64,000 nt of DNA from Marinobacter sp. SS21. GTDB taxonomy: Bacteria; Pseudomonadota; Gammaproteobacteria; Pseudomonadales; Oleiphilaceae. Where the stretch lies: the NCBI RefSeq assembly GCF_028369065.1, contig NZ_JAQNDA010000003.1, positions 124,001 to 188,000 of the forward strand, read 5' to 3'. Shown here in pieces: positions 18,768 through 28,254 of the stretch. Position numbers and translations under genes: made by a program. Every line of letters begins with the position of its first letter. Positions within the stretch are counted from its first letter, which is position 1. The notes beneath the pieces were generated by a model that was not told where the DNA came from, searched no databases, and saw only the letters and a program-made list of their open reading frames with translations.

Positions 18768-19682
18768 TTGAGAACGATCCCAGGCCAGTGGTCATTCACC
18801 CGATGGACCTCCGTCGAACAGTTAGAAGCACTGGATGTCCGCCACCCACTCTTCAGCGCCCGGCTCTTCTTGCAAGGAGCCCACCTGACCCATTTCGCAC
18901 CGACCGGCCACGCCAATTGGCTTTGGCTCAGCGACAGCGCACGGTTCGAAACCGGGCGCGCCATTCGCGGAGGCATTCCGATTTGCTGGCCCTGGTTTGG
19001 CGTGCCGGACCGCAACCCGCCCGATGTCAGGGAAACTATCCGTACCAGATCCGCCCATGGCTTTGCCCGTAATGAGGTCTGGCAACTGGAGGAAGTGGTG
19101 GAAGCCACGGATTCGGTCGAGATCAGCCTCAGCCTACTGGCGAATGACGATTTCAAGGATCGCTGGCGCGGCCACGCCTCGGCGCTGCTCACTTTCCGCT
19201 TCACTCGCGACGCCTGTCAGATCGCCCTGACAACTACCAATCTGGGTCAGTCTGCGCTGGCCTTTTCCCAGGCGCTTCACTCCTATCTGCCGGCAGCGAT
19301 ATCGGACACCGTCATCACTGGCCTGGATGGCGCCAGCTATACAGATACGCTGAAAGATTGGGCCCAGTTCCGCCAGCAAGGTGACGTGACCTTTCCCGGT
19401 GAAGTCGACCGCATCTATCAGACAGGCGGCGAGGCCATTACCGTGCATTCGGGCAGTCAATGCCTGCACCTCACCAGCAGCGGTAGCTGCTCCGCGGTCA
19501 TTTGGAACCCCGGCCCTGACAAAGCCCGTCAATTGTCTGACTTTTCGGCACAGGACTGGAAATCCATGGTCTGCGTCGAAACCGCCAATGTGCTCCACGA
19601 TTTCCGGCTGCTTAATAGTGGGCAAAGCCATACCCTCGGCGTGATGATCACACGTTCTCATGTAACCAAGGAACATTCATGA
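18768..19682 (+). CDS. D-hexose-6-phosphate mutarotase (YeaD-like)
   Basis: The product has 304 residues, the length of the YeaD/aldose-1-epimerase-like family. The segments GAHLTHFAPTGHANWLWLS and IRGGIPICWPWFG are family signatures, and the His in RSAHGFARN is a likely catalytic residue. It interconverts anomers of glucose-6-phosphate-type sugars in the cytoplasm. It overlaps the following acyltransferase gene by 4 bases. Confidence 0.9.
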   Translation: MRTIPGQWSFTRWTSVEQLEALDVRHPLFSARLFLQGAHLTHFAPTGHANWLWLSDSARFETGRAIRGGIPICWPWFGVPDRNPPDVRETIRTRSAHGFARNEVWQLEEVVEATDSVEISLSLLANDDFKDRWRGHASALLTFRFTRDACQIALTTTNLGQSALAFSQALHSYLPAAISDTVITGLDGASYTDTLKDWAQFRQQGDVTFPGEVDRIYQTGGEAITVHSGSQCLHLTSSGSCSAVIWNPGPDKARQLSDFSAQDWKSMVCVETANVLHDFRLLNSGQSHTLGVMITRSHVTKEHS

Positions 19683-20494
19683 GCCTAGTTTCGCTGATTA
19701 AATCCAAACTCGTCTCCCCGACCCTCGATGAACAGCTCAACAAGATTCGCAAGCCGATTGGCTCACTGGGCTATGATCCCTGGGGATTCAATAACGAGTC
19801 GGTTAAACTCGGCTTCTCGCTGAGCAAGCATTTGTACGAAAAGTATTTCCGAGTACAGGCTTCCGGCGTGGAGAAAATTCCAGCCGAAGGACCGGTACTG
19901 CTCATCGCCAATCACAGCGGGCAGTTGCCCATCGATGGCCTGCTGATCGGATACGCACTGGCGTCTCGTCAGGAGAACCCACGCATTCCTCGCGCCATGA
20001 TTGAGCGCTTCTTCCCCACCGTCCCTTACCTGGGCAACTTACTGAACGAGTTTGGTGCGGTGCTGGGCGACCCCATCAATTGCGCCAAAATGCTGGCCAA
20101 CGACGAGGCCGTCATAGTTTTCCCCGAGGGGGTTCGCGGTTCCGGCAAGCTCTATCGCGATCGTTACCGCCTGATGCGGTTTGGTAACGGGTTCATGCAT
20201 CTGGCGATGAAATACCGGGCAACGATCATTCCTGTCGGCGTAGTTGGCTGCGAGGAGACCATTCCCGCCATCGCCAACATCAAGCCTCTGGCCAAATTAC
20301 TGGGCGTGCCCTATGCGCCGGTCGCGCTGCCGGCCATCCTGCCCGCCAAGGTGTATCTCAACTTTGGCGACCCCATGGTGTTCGACGATGCGGAGATTCC
20401 CGAAGAAGACGTCACCGAGCGAGTCGAACAGGTTAAGGCAGCGATCAGCGAATTGATTGATAAAGGACTGACTGAAAGGAAAAGGCTGTTCTGA
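19679..20494 (+). CDS. PlsC-like lysophospholipid acyltransferase
   Basis: The product has 271 residues. The acyltransferase motif I is NHSGQLPIDG, with His and Asp spaced by six residues instead of the usual four, as in the hemolysin/DGAT-like branch. Motif III is FPEGVRGSGK. A central hydrophobic stretch suggests membrane association. It shares one base with the start of the epimerase gene (TGATG), so the three plus-strand genes form an operon. Exact acyl acceptor unknown. Confidence 0.82.
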   Translation: MSLVSLIKSKLVSPTLDEQLNKIRKPIGSLGYDPWGFNNESVKLGFSLSKHLYEKYFRVQASGVEKIPAEGPVLLIANHSGQLPIDGLLIGYALASRQENPRIPRAMIERFFPTVPYLGNLLNEFGAVLGDPINCAKMLANDEAVIVFPEGVRGSGKLYRDRYRLMRFGNGFMHLAMKYRATIIPVGVVGCEETIPAIANIKPLAKLLGVPYAPVALPAILPAKVYLNFGDPMVFDDAEIPEEDVTERVEQVKAAISELIDKGLTERKRLF

Positions 20495-21441
20495 TGACGG
20501 AAAAACGCAGACCTCACATTCTTGTTACCGGCGCAGCGGGCGCACTGGCCCAACAGGTTATCAACCGCCTGCGCAACGATTGCGACCTGGTGGCGGTCGA
20601 TTTCCGTGAACAGGTCTACCTCGGCGATGACATTCCCAGTTACTGCATCGATTTCAACAAACGGGTGTTTGAAGACCTGTTTCGACGGTACCAGTTTGAT
20701 GGGGTGATCCACCTTGGACGCATCCAGTCGAGCCAGCTCACCCGTATGCGCCGCTATAATGCCAACGTGCTGGGCACCCAGAAACTCCTCGATCTGAGCC
20801 ACAAGTATGGGGTTTCCCGGGTGGTCGTATTGTCCACCTATCACGTCTACGGCGCCGTTGCCTACAACCCCGCGCTGATTGACGAAGATGCCCCGCTCAA
20901 GAGCGCAGGCCTTACCATGGACCTGGTTGACTCGGTGGAACTGGAGAATCTCGCCAATATTTATCTTTGGCGCTATCCAGACCTCAATATCACCATCCTG
21001 CGTCCATGCAACATCGTCGGACCCGGCGTTCGCAATTCCATCAGCACCCTGCTGTCCAGCGCCCGTGCGCCGGTATTGGCCGGTTTTTCGCCAATGATGC
21101 AATTCATTCACATCGACGACATGGCAGACGCCATTGTGCTGGCTTACAGCAAGAACAAAAAAGGCCTGTTCAACGTCGCAGCGGACGATTGGGTGGCCTA
21201 CCAGCATGCATTAAAACTGTGTGGCTGCTCGCGGGTTCCAATACCGTCCATCCCACCGGCACTGAGTGCGTTCATTCTTCGAACCCTCAATCTGAAGAGC
21301 TTTCCATCGTACTTGATGAACTTTTTCAAATATCCAGTGGTCATCGACGGACGGCTGTTTGCCAAGGAGTTTGGATTCACCCCTAAACGCCCGCTAAAGG
21401 AAATTTTCCGCTATTATCGAGAAAACAAAAAACCCGTTTGA
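20494..21441 (+). CDS. NAD-dependent epimerase/dehydratase (extended SDR)
   Basis: The product has 315 residues. The Rossmann motif TGAAGALAQQ is at residues 13-22, the acidic residue after strand 2 is in LVAVDF, and the substrate strand has VVVLSTYHVYG. The usual YxxxK catalytic pair is not clear: the equivalent region reads DSVELENLANIYLW. The family acts on nucleotide sugars or related ketoacyl compounds. Followed by a short repeat array and then prsK. Confidence 0.75.
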   Translation: MTEKRRPHILVTGAAGALAQQVINRLRNDCDLVAVDFREQVYLGDDIPSYCIDFNKRVFEDLFRRYQFDGVIHLGRIQSSQLTRMRRYNANVLGTQKLLDLSHKYGVSRVVVLSTYHVYGAVAYNPALIDEDAPLKSAGLTMDLVDSVELENLANIYLWRYPDLNITILRPCNIVGPGVRNSISTLLSSARAPVLAGFSPMMQFIHIDDMADAIVLAYSKNKKGLFNVAADDWVAYQHALKLCGCSRVPIPSIPPALSAFILRTLNLKSFPSYLMNFFKYPVVIDGRLFAKEFGFTPKRPLKEIFRYYRENKKPV

Positions 21442-21463
21442 CGGTTTGGCTCACGCAAACCTT

Positions 21464-21547
21464 TAGCTCGGGAGAAAAATAGTTCGGGTAAACCATTAGT
21501 TCGGGTAAATCATTAGCTCGAATAACCCAATAGCTCGAGTGAACCAA
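21464..21547. repeat. Five tandem 17-bp repeats before prsK
   Basis: Units start at 21464, 21480, 21497, 21514 and 21531. The consensus is TAGYTCGRRTRAAYCAW; the first unit is one base shorter. The array fills most of the space between the epimerase stop and the prsK start. It could be a cluster of operator sites or a slippage-prone tract. Confidence 0.8.
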
Positions 21548-21644
21548 TCGGGACCGACCAGGGCGGGTCATTTGCCGGCATGGATTGCCACTGACGCCGC
21601 TGCGCTCCCGATTGCATGATTCATCTCTCAACCGCTGGTACGGG

Positions 21645-23777
21645 ATGGTGACTAATCTAAGCGTAATCAGCCATGGTTCGTCAGTCCTCGCTTTTCTGAT
21701 GCTGGCGGTTCTGATCGCCAGCAAATACCTTCGCCGTGACGTAGATCGCACGCTGTTCCTGGCCGCGCTGGTGTCCGCGCTCTGGGCCTTCTCACTGTTG
21801 GGTCAGGTGCTCTGGCAGCAGCCGAGTTTCTTTGTTCGCTACCTTCTTGAGTTGCTTCGCGACGCCGTTTGGATTGCGTTATTGCTGACATTACTCCGGG
21901 ATGCGGCCCGGACCGGGCATTTCATGGGCAAGATTCGCTCCGCGCTGAGCGCCGCAGCCATTTCACTGCTCTTGCTGCTACTGACCTCAGGCATTCTCGA
22001 ATACGTTTTCGGCATTGCCGTTCTGGATGGCAAAACCAAGGTCGTAGGCCAGATCGCCCTCGCCCTGCTAGGCCTTTCTCTGGTCGAACAGATCTGGCGC
22101 AACGCCGGTAAACTGGGACGATCCAGCCTCAAGTACATCTGCATTGGCACCGCCACACTGATGGCGTTCGACTTTTTCATGTATGCCGATGCCCTGCTGT
22201 TCGGACAGATTTCCGATCCTTTCTGGACGGCCCGCGGTCTGGTCAACGCTCTACTCGTGCCGCTGTTTGCCGTTAACGTGGTGAACACCCGCAAGCAACC
22301 CGTGGAATTCCAGCTTTCCCGCAGTGCGGTATACCACGTCGGCACTCTGACCTTCGCAGGCCTGTATCTCATTTTCCTGGCGGTGGGTGGCTACTACGTT
22401 AAGGTCATGGGAGGTGACTGGGGAGAAGCTCTGCAGGTTCTGTTCATTACCCTTTCCATGGTGTTTTTCGCCACCCTGATCACGTCTCGGCGGATTCGTG
22501 CCCGGCTGATGATTTTTATCAGCCAGAACTTTTTCGATTATAAGTACGACTATCGTGAACAGTGGCTAAAAATGACCCGAGAACTGGCCAATCTTGATGA
22601 TTCCCCGCCGCTGCCGGAACGAGTCATCCGCATACTGGCGGGTCTGGTTGACAGTAACGCCGGTGTACTTTGGCTCAAGGATGAAGACGGCAATTTCGCC
22701 CTGCAGGCGGCAACCAACCTTACCCCGCCGAAGTACACCACGATCGACGGCCAGGCCGAGTTGATCCGGTTCCTGCAAAGCCGGGAGTGGATCATCAACC
22801 TGCAGGAATACCATCACGATCCGGTACGTTACAAGCTGCTGGAAATTCCGGACGCCATCACCAAGTTCAGCGAGGGCTGGCTGATCATCCCCATGTATCT
22901 GGACAACTCGCTGTATGGTCTGGTTCTGGTGGGCAACCCCTACGCCAAGGTTGAACTCAATTGGGAAAACTTTGACCTTATCAAAGTGGTAGCCCGTCAA
23001 ACCTGCAACCTGCTGGCGCAGGCGGATGCCCAGAATCGGCTGTCCCGCGCCATGCAGTTTGAAGCCGTCAACAAAGCCTCCGCCTTCATGGCGCATGACC
23101 TCAAGACCCTGATCGCTCAAATGACGCTGCTGGCCAACAACGCCGCAAAACACCGGAATAATCCGGCGTTCATTGACGACATGATCCACACCGTTGAACA
23201 CGCCACCAAGAAGATGTCGAATCTGGTCAAGCACATTCGAAAACCGGCGGATGACACCAGCAATTCAGACTTTGTCGATCTCCACCAAACGGTTACCCAG
23301 CTGATTACACAGCACAACACCGGACGCCCGGTCCCACGCTTCATCGGCAGCTCCGACCGAGTGCTGATCCGAGCGGACGGCGAGCAGTTGCACAACGTAT
23401 TGAGCCACCTGATTCAAAACGCCCAGGATGCCACGCCGCCTGACGGCGAAATCACTCTGACCCTGAAGACCTCCCACGGCCAGGCGGTGCTGTTCATCCA
23501 GGATACCGGGTGCGGTATGACCGAGGATTTCATCAAGTTCCAACTGTTCAAACCCTTTGAAAGCACCAAGGGCTTAACGGGTATGGGAATCGGGGCTTAC
23601 CAGTCCCGCGAGTACGCGAGAAAAATTGGCGGTAACATTGATGTCACCAGTGAGCCGGGCATTGGCTCATGCTTTTCGGTTCGGCTGCCCATCGCCCAGC
23701 CACCCACCTTAAAATCTGGCGAGACCGCGTCAACGACAGATTCCCAACCCTATTCTCGAGCAAAAACAGCCGAATAA
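21645..23777 (+). CDS. prsK: XrtA/PEP-CTERM system histidine kinase PrsK
   Basis: Starting at ATG 21645 gives 710 residues; an upstream TTG at 21585 is in frame but gives a non-typical N-terminus. About eight membrane helices occupy residues 10-290. A GAF-like domain (about 320-450) follows. The dimerisation region has AHDLKTLIAQ with His484 as the likely phosphorylation site, then a HATPase domain (N box HLIQNAQDA, G boxes DTGCGM and GMGIGAY). PrsK activates PrsR to control exosortase-associated genes together with RpoN in studied bacteria. The gene lies about 110 bases before prsR. Confidence 0.88.
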   Translation: MVTNLSVISHGSSVLAFLMLAVLIASKYLRRDVDRTLFLAALVSALWAFSLLGQVLWQQPSFFVRYLLELLRDAVWIALLLTLLRDAARTGHFMGKIRSALSAAAISLLLLLLTSGILEYVFGIAVLDGKTKVVGQIALALLGLSLVEQIWRNAGKLGRSSLKYICIGTATLMAFDFFMYADALLFGQISDPFWTARGLVNALLVPLFAVNVVNTRKQPVEFQLSRSAVYHVGTLTFAGLYLIFLAVGGYYVKVMGGDWGEALQVLFITLSMVFFATLITSRRIRARLMIFISQNFFDYKYDYREQWLKMTRELANLDDSPPLPERVIRILAGLVDSNAGVLWLKDEDGNFALQAATNLTPPKYTTIDGQAELIRFLQSREWIINLQEYHHDPVRYKLLEIPDAITKFSEGWLIIPMYLDNSLYGLVLVGNPYAKVELNWENFDLIKVVARQTCNLLAQADAQNRLSRAMQFEAVNKASAFMAHDLKTLIAQMTLLANNAAKHRNNPAFIDDMIHTVEHATKKMSNLVKHIRKPADDTSNSDFVDLHQTVTQLITQHNTGRPVPRFIGSSDRVLIRADGEQLHNVLSHLIQNAQDATPPDGEITLTLKTSHGQAVLFIQDTGCGMTEDFIKFQLFKPFESTKGLTGMGIGAYQSREYARKIGGNIDVTSEPGIGSCFSVRLPIAQPPTLKSGETASTTDSQPYSRAKTAE

Positions 23778-23884
23778 ATGGCGGGTTAGAAAAATACTGG
23801 CCGTCCAGATTGCATTATGTCACTGTACGGCTAAAACTGATTCATTGAACTTCTCCACTGTGCAAAAAAGGATTTGTAGCGGTT

Positions 23885-25264
23885 GTGGGTAAACGACTTC
23901 TGATCGTTGAAGATGATCCTGGGCTTCAAAGTCAAATGCGCTGGTGTTTCAGCGATGACCTGGAAGTGACCGTCGCGGATAGCCGCGATTCCGCGCTAGC
24001 AGCACTGCGAAGGCTCGAACCGGATGTCGTCACGCTCGATCTGGGCCTCCCCCCTGACCCCGGCGGTGCTACGGAAGGCTTTGCGCTTCTTGAAGACATT
24101 CTCCGCCTTTCCCCAAACACCAAAGTTATTGTCGTCACCGGCCGGGAAGACAAAGAAAATGCCGTCAAGGCCATCGGCATGGGCGCATGCGATTTTTATC
24201 AAAAGCCCCTGGACGCCGACATTCTGACGTTTGTAGTAAATCGGGCGTTGCGCCTCGCCGAACTGGAACGAGAGAATCAGGAACTCAGCCAGCGAACCAA
24301 CGGTACCTCCATCAAGGGCATTGTCGCCTCTAGCCCGCAAATGCTCACCATCTGCCGTACCATCGAGAAGGTGGCTCCTACGGACGTAACGACTCTCATT
24401 TCCGGTGAGACCGGTACCGGCAAGGAACTGCTGGCTCGGGCACTTCACGATCTCAGTCATCGCGCCGACAAGCCCTTCGCGGCCATCAATTGCGCCGCAA
24501 TTCCGGAAACCTTGCTGGAAAGCGAACTGTTCGGGTATGAAAAAGGCGCATTCACAGGTGCCACCCAGAGCAAGAAGGGAAAAATTGAAAGCGCCAATGG
24601 TGGCACGCTGTTCCTCGATGAAATCGGGGACATGCCCATGCCTTTGCAAGCCAAGTTATTGCGCTTCCTGCAGGAACGGGTCATTGACCGGGTGGGCAGT
24701 ATTAACCCCATTCCGGTGGATGTACGGGTCGTCTGCGCAACCCACCGGGATGTACGCGGGTTGATCGATGCTGGCGATTTCCGCGAAGACCTGTATTACC
24801 GAATTAGCGAGATCACCCTCGATGTGCCCTCGCTGCGTGACCGGGACGGGGACGCCCTGGTTATTGCCCAGTCGTTGCTCAAAAGCCTTGGCAAGCAGAT
24901 GGACCGCCCGACCCTGTCTTTTTCCGATGATGCCGTGGGCGCCATCAACAGCTACGGCTGGCCGGGGAACGTGCGGGAAATGATCAATAAGGTGAAACGG
25001 GCGACGATCATGGCTGAAGGCAAGCGCGTCACCGCCTCAGACCTGGAGCTGGAGTCCGCCAGTAACCCCCTCGACAACCAGCTCAATCTGCGTCAGGTCC
25101 GGGAGGCGGCCGAACGCCAGGCCATCATGCAGGCCCTTCAGTCCAGCAATTTCAACATGGCTCAAGCGGCTCGCCTGCTCGGGGTCACCCGCCCCACTCT
25201 CTACAACCTGACCGACAAGTACAAGATCGAATCGTCTGCGGAAGCGAACAGCACCAGACACTAG
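23885..25264 (+). CDS. prsR: XrtA/PEP-CTERM response regulator PrsR (sigma-54 activator)
   Basis: The start is GTG at 23885, giving 459 residues. The receiver domain has the phosphoacceptor Asp52 in VTLDLGLPP. The AAA+ domain has Walker A GETGTGKE (174-181) and the sigma-54 contact loop GAFTGA (221-226), so it is a genuine bacterial enhancer-binding protein. The C-terminus holds a Fis-type helix-turn-helix (NMAQAARLLGVTRPTLYN). It should activate sigma-54 promoters of exopolysaccharide or PEP-CTERM genes on signal from PrsK. A 37-base gap separates it from prsT. Confidence 0.92.
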   Translation: MGKRLLIVEDDPGLQSQMRWCFSDDLEVTVADSRDSALAALRRLEPDVVTLDLGLPPDPGGATEGFALLEDILRLSPNTKVIVVTGREDKENAVKAIGMGACDFYQKPLDADILTFVVNRALRLAELERENQELSQRTNGTSIKGIVASSPQMLTICRTIEKVAPTDVTTLISGETGTGKELLARALHDLSHRADKPFAAINCAAIPETLLESELFGYEKGAFTGATQSKKGKIESANGGTLFLDEIGDMPMPLQAKLLRFLQERVIDRVGSINPIPVDVRVVCATHRDVRGLIDAGDFREDLYYRISEITLDVPSLRDRDGDALVIAQSLLKSLGKQMDRPTLSFSDDAVGAINSYGWPGNVREMINKVKRATIMAEGKRVTASDLELESASNPLDNQLNLRQVREAAERQAIMQALQSSNFNMAQAARLLGVTRPTLYNLTDKYKIESSAEANSTRH

Positions 25265-25301
25265 GCGCTCGGCATTAGGCAACACAGGGATACAGTCAGC
25301 C

Positions 25302-28004
25302 ATGAAAAGAAGGAATGCGTCCGTAAAGCTCCCCCCACTGCTACGGGCCACGATGATGTCCGCCATCCTCGCGCTCGGCCTGGCCGGTTGCGACGACAAC
25401 AACATGAGCCAGGAAGAAATCCAGTATATCGGCCATCTGGATCAGGCCCGCTTTTTCCAGCGCCAGGGTGAGCTCAAGGCAAGCACCCTGGAAGCGCGCA
25501 GCGCCATTGAGCTACAACCCTCAGAGTCGGACCCCTACTTCATCATCGTACGCAATCTGATCACCGCCGGCGATGCGCTCAACGCCGAGAGACAGCTCAA
25601 CCAACTCAGGGAAGTGATGCCTGACGGGTTCTTTACCGAACAGGTGGCCAACCGTTCCGCACTACTCCTGGCCGAATCCCAACTCATGCAGCGCGAGTTC
25701 GATGCAGCACTGAACGCACTCGAACAGGTTCAGGAACCCGATAAGGCCCTGCAACTCGAGGTCGAGCTGATGCGGGCCAAGATCCAGGAGGCGAGCGGCC
25801 GTCTCGCCGACGCCCTACAGTCCTATGAAGCCGCGCGATCCCTGGACAACGAAGCAGTTTACCCGCTGATTGGACTGTCACGCATTGCATTCGCAAACGG
25901 AGATCATGTTCGCGTCACCGAGCTCATTGCCGAGGCCGAGCAGAAAGATTCCGAAGACCCAGAGCTTTGGCTTTGGAAGGCTCAGGTTAGCGAAGCTAAC
26001 CGCCAATGGCAGAAATCAGAGGACGCCTATATCAAGGCACTGGAAGACATCGGCCAGTACGATGTCATGACCTATCGGAAGTATGAAACCATGTCCGCGC
26101 TGGTCCGTGTACTGCGTGAACAGGGTAAAACCTCTGAAGCCTTCGTCTATGAAGAGATGCTTGCCAAGTCGGCGCCGGGCACCATAAAGAGCAACATGGC
26201 TGCCGCCAGGGACGCCTTTACCTCCGGTGAACTTGAAACCGCCGCACGATACCTGGAGGAAATTCTCGAGCAAACCCCCACCCATGAACAAAGCACGCTC
26301 ATGCTCGGCATGATTCGGTTTCGCCAGGGCCGAGTTGAAGAGGCCGAGGCACTACTCGCCCCGCTTGCCGAATACACCGACTCGACGGCAGTCAACAAAC
26401 TGTTGGCTGCCACCAAGCTGGAAATGCGCGATCCCGAGGGCGCCCGTGCCCTACTTGAAGATCTTGAGAGCGATCAGTCCGATCCCGACATTCTCGCTCT
26501 TGTTGGCATCGCATCACTGGCCAGTGGCGACATTGCAGCCGGCGAGGATTTTATCGAGAAGGCCCTGGAACTGAATCCTGACAACCACAACCTGCGACTG
26601 CGGTATGCGAGCTACCTGGCCCAACGAGGCCAACCGGATAAGGCGCTGGACCTCACCCGCCAGGCGCTGGAAGCACGGCCAGATCTGGACGCCGCCAAGC
26701 TGTTAATGATCCGCACTTACGTGCAGATTGGCGATAACGCCGCCGCCACCGAATCGGCCACTGCCTGGGTCAAGGCCCAGCCGGACAGCATTCCCGCACT
26801 CCTGTCCCGCGGGCAACTGGCCTTGGAAAGCGGTGATGAGGTGGACGCCGGCCGTTACTTTGAGCAGGCTGCCAAAGCGGCACCGGATCAGGCCGATCCG
26901 CTGGTTGCCTTGGGCAACCTGGCACGTCATCAAGGTCGGTCAGAAGCTGCCCAGGACTATTATCGCCGCGCCCTGACCCTCGCCCCGAACAATCGTGCAG
27001 CCCTTAGGGGCGCTGCCACCGCCTTTGAACGAGATCAGGCCATTGCGCTGATGGAAAGCATTCTCAATGAGCAACCGGATGCCATCGGCCCGAAACTGGT
27101 TCTGTTGGAAACAGCGCTGGAAGACGCTGACGATGTCAAGGCCGAGCAGTTGACGGCAGAGTTAATGGCACGTGACAGCGAGCACCAGCCAGCTCCGGCG
27201 GCGTCCATGGTGGCAACCATCTACAGCGGCGTTGGAGAGCATTTGATGCAAGAGGAGAAGTTCGATCAGGCCCGCGACGTGCTAAACCGAGGCCGTATCC
27301 TCTTCCCCAACAATCTGGGCATTGGCCTTCAGTCCGCTGTTCTGGCATTCCGCTCGTCCGATCCTGCTGAAGCCCGGGCTATTTTGCAGGACGTGAAGCG
27401 TACCCATCCTGAATCGCCCAAGCCGTATATCGCTGAGGCGAGCTATCTGGAATCCCAACAGCAATACCGAGAAGCGTCAGAGTTATTCAAGATCGCTTTA
27501 TCAAAAGGCCGTGAGCCAGGGGTTGCGCTCGCCTACGCACGATCCCTACAACTTTCCGGCCAACCGGGTCGAGCCATCGAAGTACTGGAATCCGCTGTCG
27601 AGGTCAATCCAGCTCATCCCAATATTCAGCTGACCCTGGCCTTGCTTTATCAAGGCAACAATCAGCAGGCTCAGGCGCAAGCCGCCTATGAAGCCGTCAT
27701 AGATGTTGCTCCAACCAATGCCCTAGCCCTTAATAATTTGGCATGGCTTTACTTCGAGGCCGGCGACGAGCGGGCGCTCGCCCTGGCGAAACGGGCGTAC
27801 GAAGCGCAACCCGAAAGCGCGGCAATTGCAGACACCTATGGTTGGATTCTATTTAAAGCCGGAAACCAAATCGAAAGTGTCCCCATCCTGGAGAAAGCGC
27901 ACACCTTGCAGCCCGACGCTGACGAGATCGCCTTTCATCTGGCAGAGGCCTATAAAGCCACCGGACAGGAATCAAAGGCCAAGCAAGTACTTCAGAACAT
28001 GTAA
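25302..28004 (+). CDS. prsT: XrtA/PEP-CTERM system TPR lipoprotein PrsT
   Basis: The product has 900 residues. An N-terminal signal with lipobox LAGC gives lipidated Cys30. The remainder is an array of about twenty TPR units (for example AVNPAHPNIQLTLALLYQGN and NALALNNLAWLYFEAGDE). The length and position next to prsKR identify PrsT, the large TPR lipoprotein always found with exosortase A loci. It probably sits in the outer or inner membrane periplasmic face and scaffolds polymer export or protein sorting; direct function is not established. Confidence 0.9.
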   Translation: MKRRNASVKLPPLLRATMMSAILALGLAGCDDNNMSQEEIQYIGHLDQARFFQRQGELKASTLEARSAIELQPSESDPYFIIVRNLITAGDALNAERQLNQLREVMPDGFFTEQVANRSALLLAESQLMQREFDAALNALEQVQEPDKALQLEVELMRAKIQEASGRLADALQSYEAARSLDNEAVYPLIGLSRIAFANGDHVRVTELIAEAEQKDSEDPELWLWKAQVSEANRQWQKSEDAYIKALEDIGQYDVMTYRKYETMSALVRVLREQGKTSEAFVYEEMLAKSAPGTIKSNMAAARDAFTSGELETAARYLEEILEQTPTHEQSTLMLGMIRFRQGRVEEAEALLAPLAEYTDSTAVNKLLAATKLEMRDPEGARALLEDLESDQSDPDILALVGIASLASGDIAAGEDFIEKALELNPDNHNLRLRYASYLAQRGQPDKALDLTRQALEARPDLDAAKLLMIRTYVQIGDNAAATESATAWVKAQPDSIPALLSRGQLALESGDEVDAGRYFEQAAKAAPDQADPLVALGNLARHQGRSEAAQDYYRRALTLAPNNRAALRGAATAFERDQAIALMESILNEQPDAIGPKLVLLETALEDADDVKAEQLTAELMARDSEHQPAPAASMVATIYSGVGEHLMQEEKFDQARDVLNRGRILFPNNLGIGLQSAVLAFRSSDPAEARAILQDVKRTHPESPKPYIAEASYLESQQQYREASELFKIALSKGREPGVALAYARSLQLSGQPGRAIEVLESAVEVNPAHPNIQLTLALLYQGNNQQAQAQAAYEAVIDVAPTNALALNNLAWLYFEAGDERALALAKRAYEAQPESAAIADTYGWILFKAGNQIESVPILEKAHTLQPDADEIAFHLAEAYKATGQESKAKQVLQNM

Positions 28005-28254
28005 CGCTAACGCGTTCGCCAATAAACTTGCAGATTACTGCAATATAAACGTCAATAAATATTATGCCCGTCCCACGGGTATCCACTCCTAATTTTAATA
28101 TTCGAACAGGCTGGCTCTAATATGGGCCAGTTTTATTCGGTTAGATATAAGGCTGTCCGTCAAATATCAAAACGTTCCAAGCACTGAGTGGCAGCGGGTT
28201 TAAACTGATTCAATACTAATTGAATAAACTCGTCCCGGTTTAGATAGGTGACCT
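28005..28254. other. Intergenic region prsT to PA14 lipoprotein
   Basis: This 250-base A+T-rich gap holds a weak hairpin CCCGT/ACGGG near 28066-28080 without a T tract. The 3' part should contain the promoter of the PA14 gene, but I saw no match to a sigma-54 -24/-12 element and no clear sigma-70 boxes. Confidence 0.4.

Noticed and set aside
20494-21441. Naming the epimerase as a specific UDP-sugar enzyme
   Set aside because: The usual YxxxK pair is not clear and the neighbours do not specify a sugar, so only the family is given.
23798-23814. Possible sigma-54 site TGGCCG...TTGCAT before prsR
   Set aside because: The GG and GC pairs are eleven bases apart instead of ten, a spacing that abolishes sigma-54 recognition.
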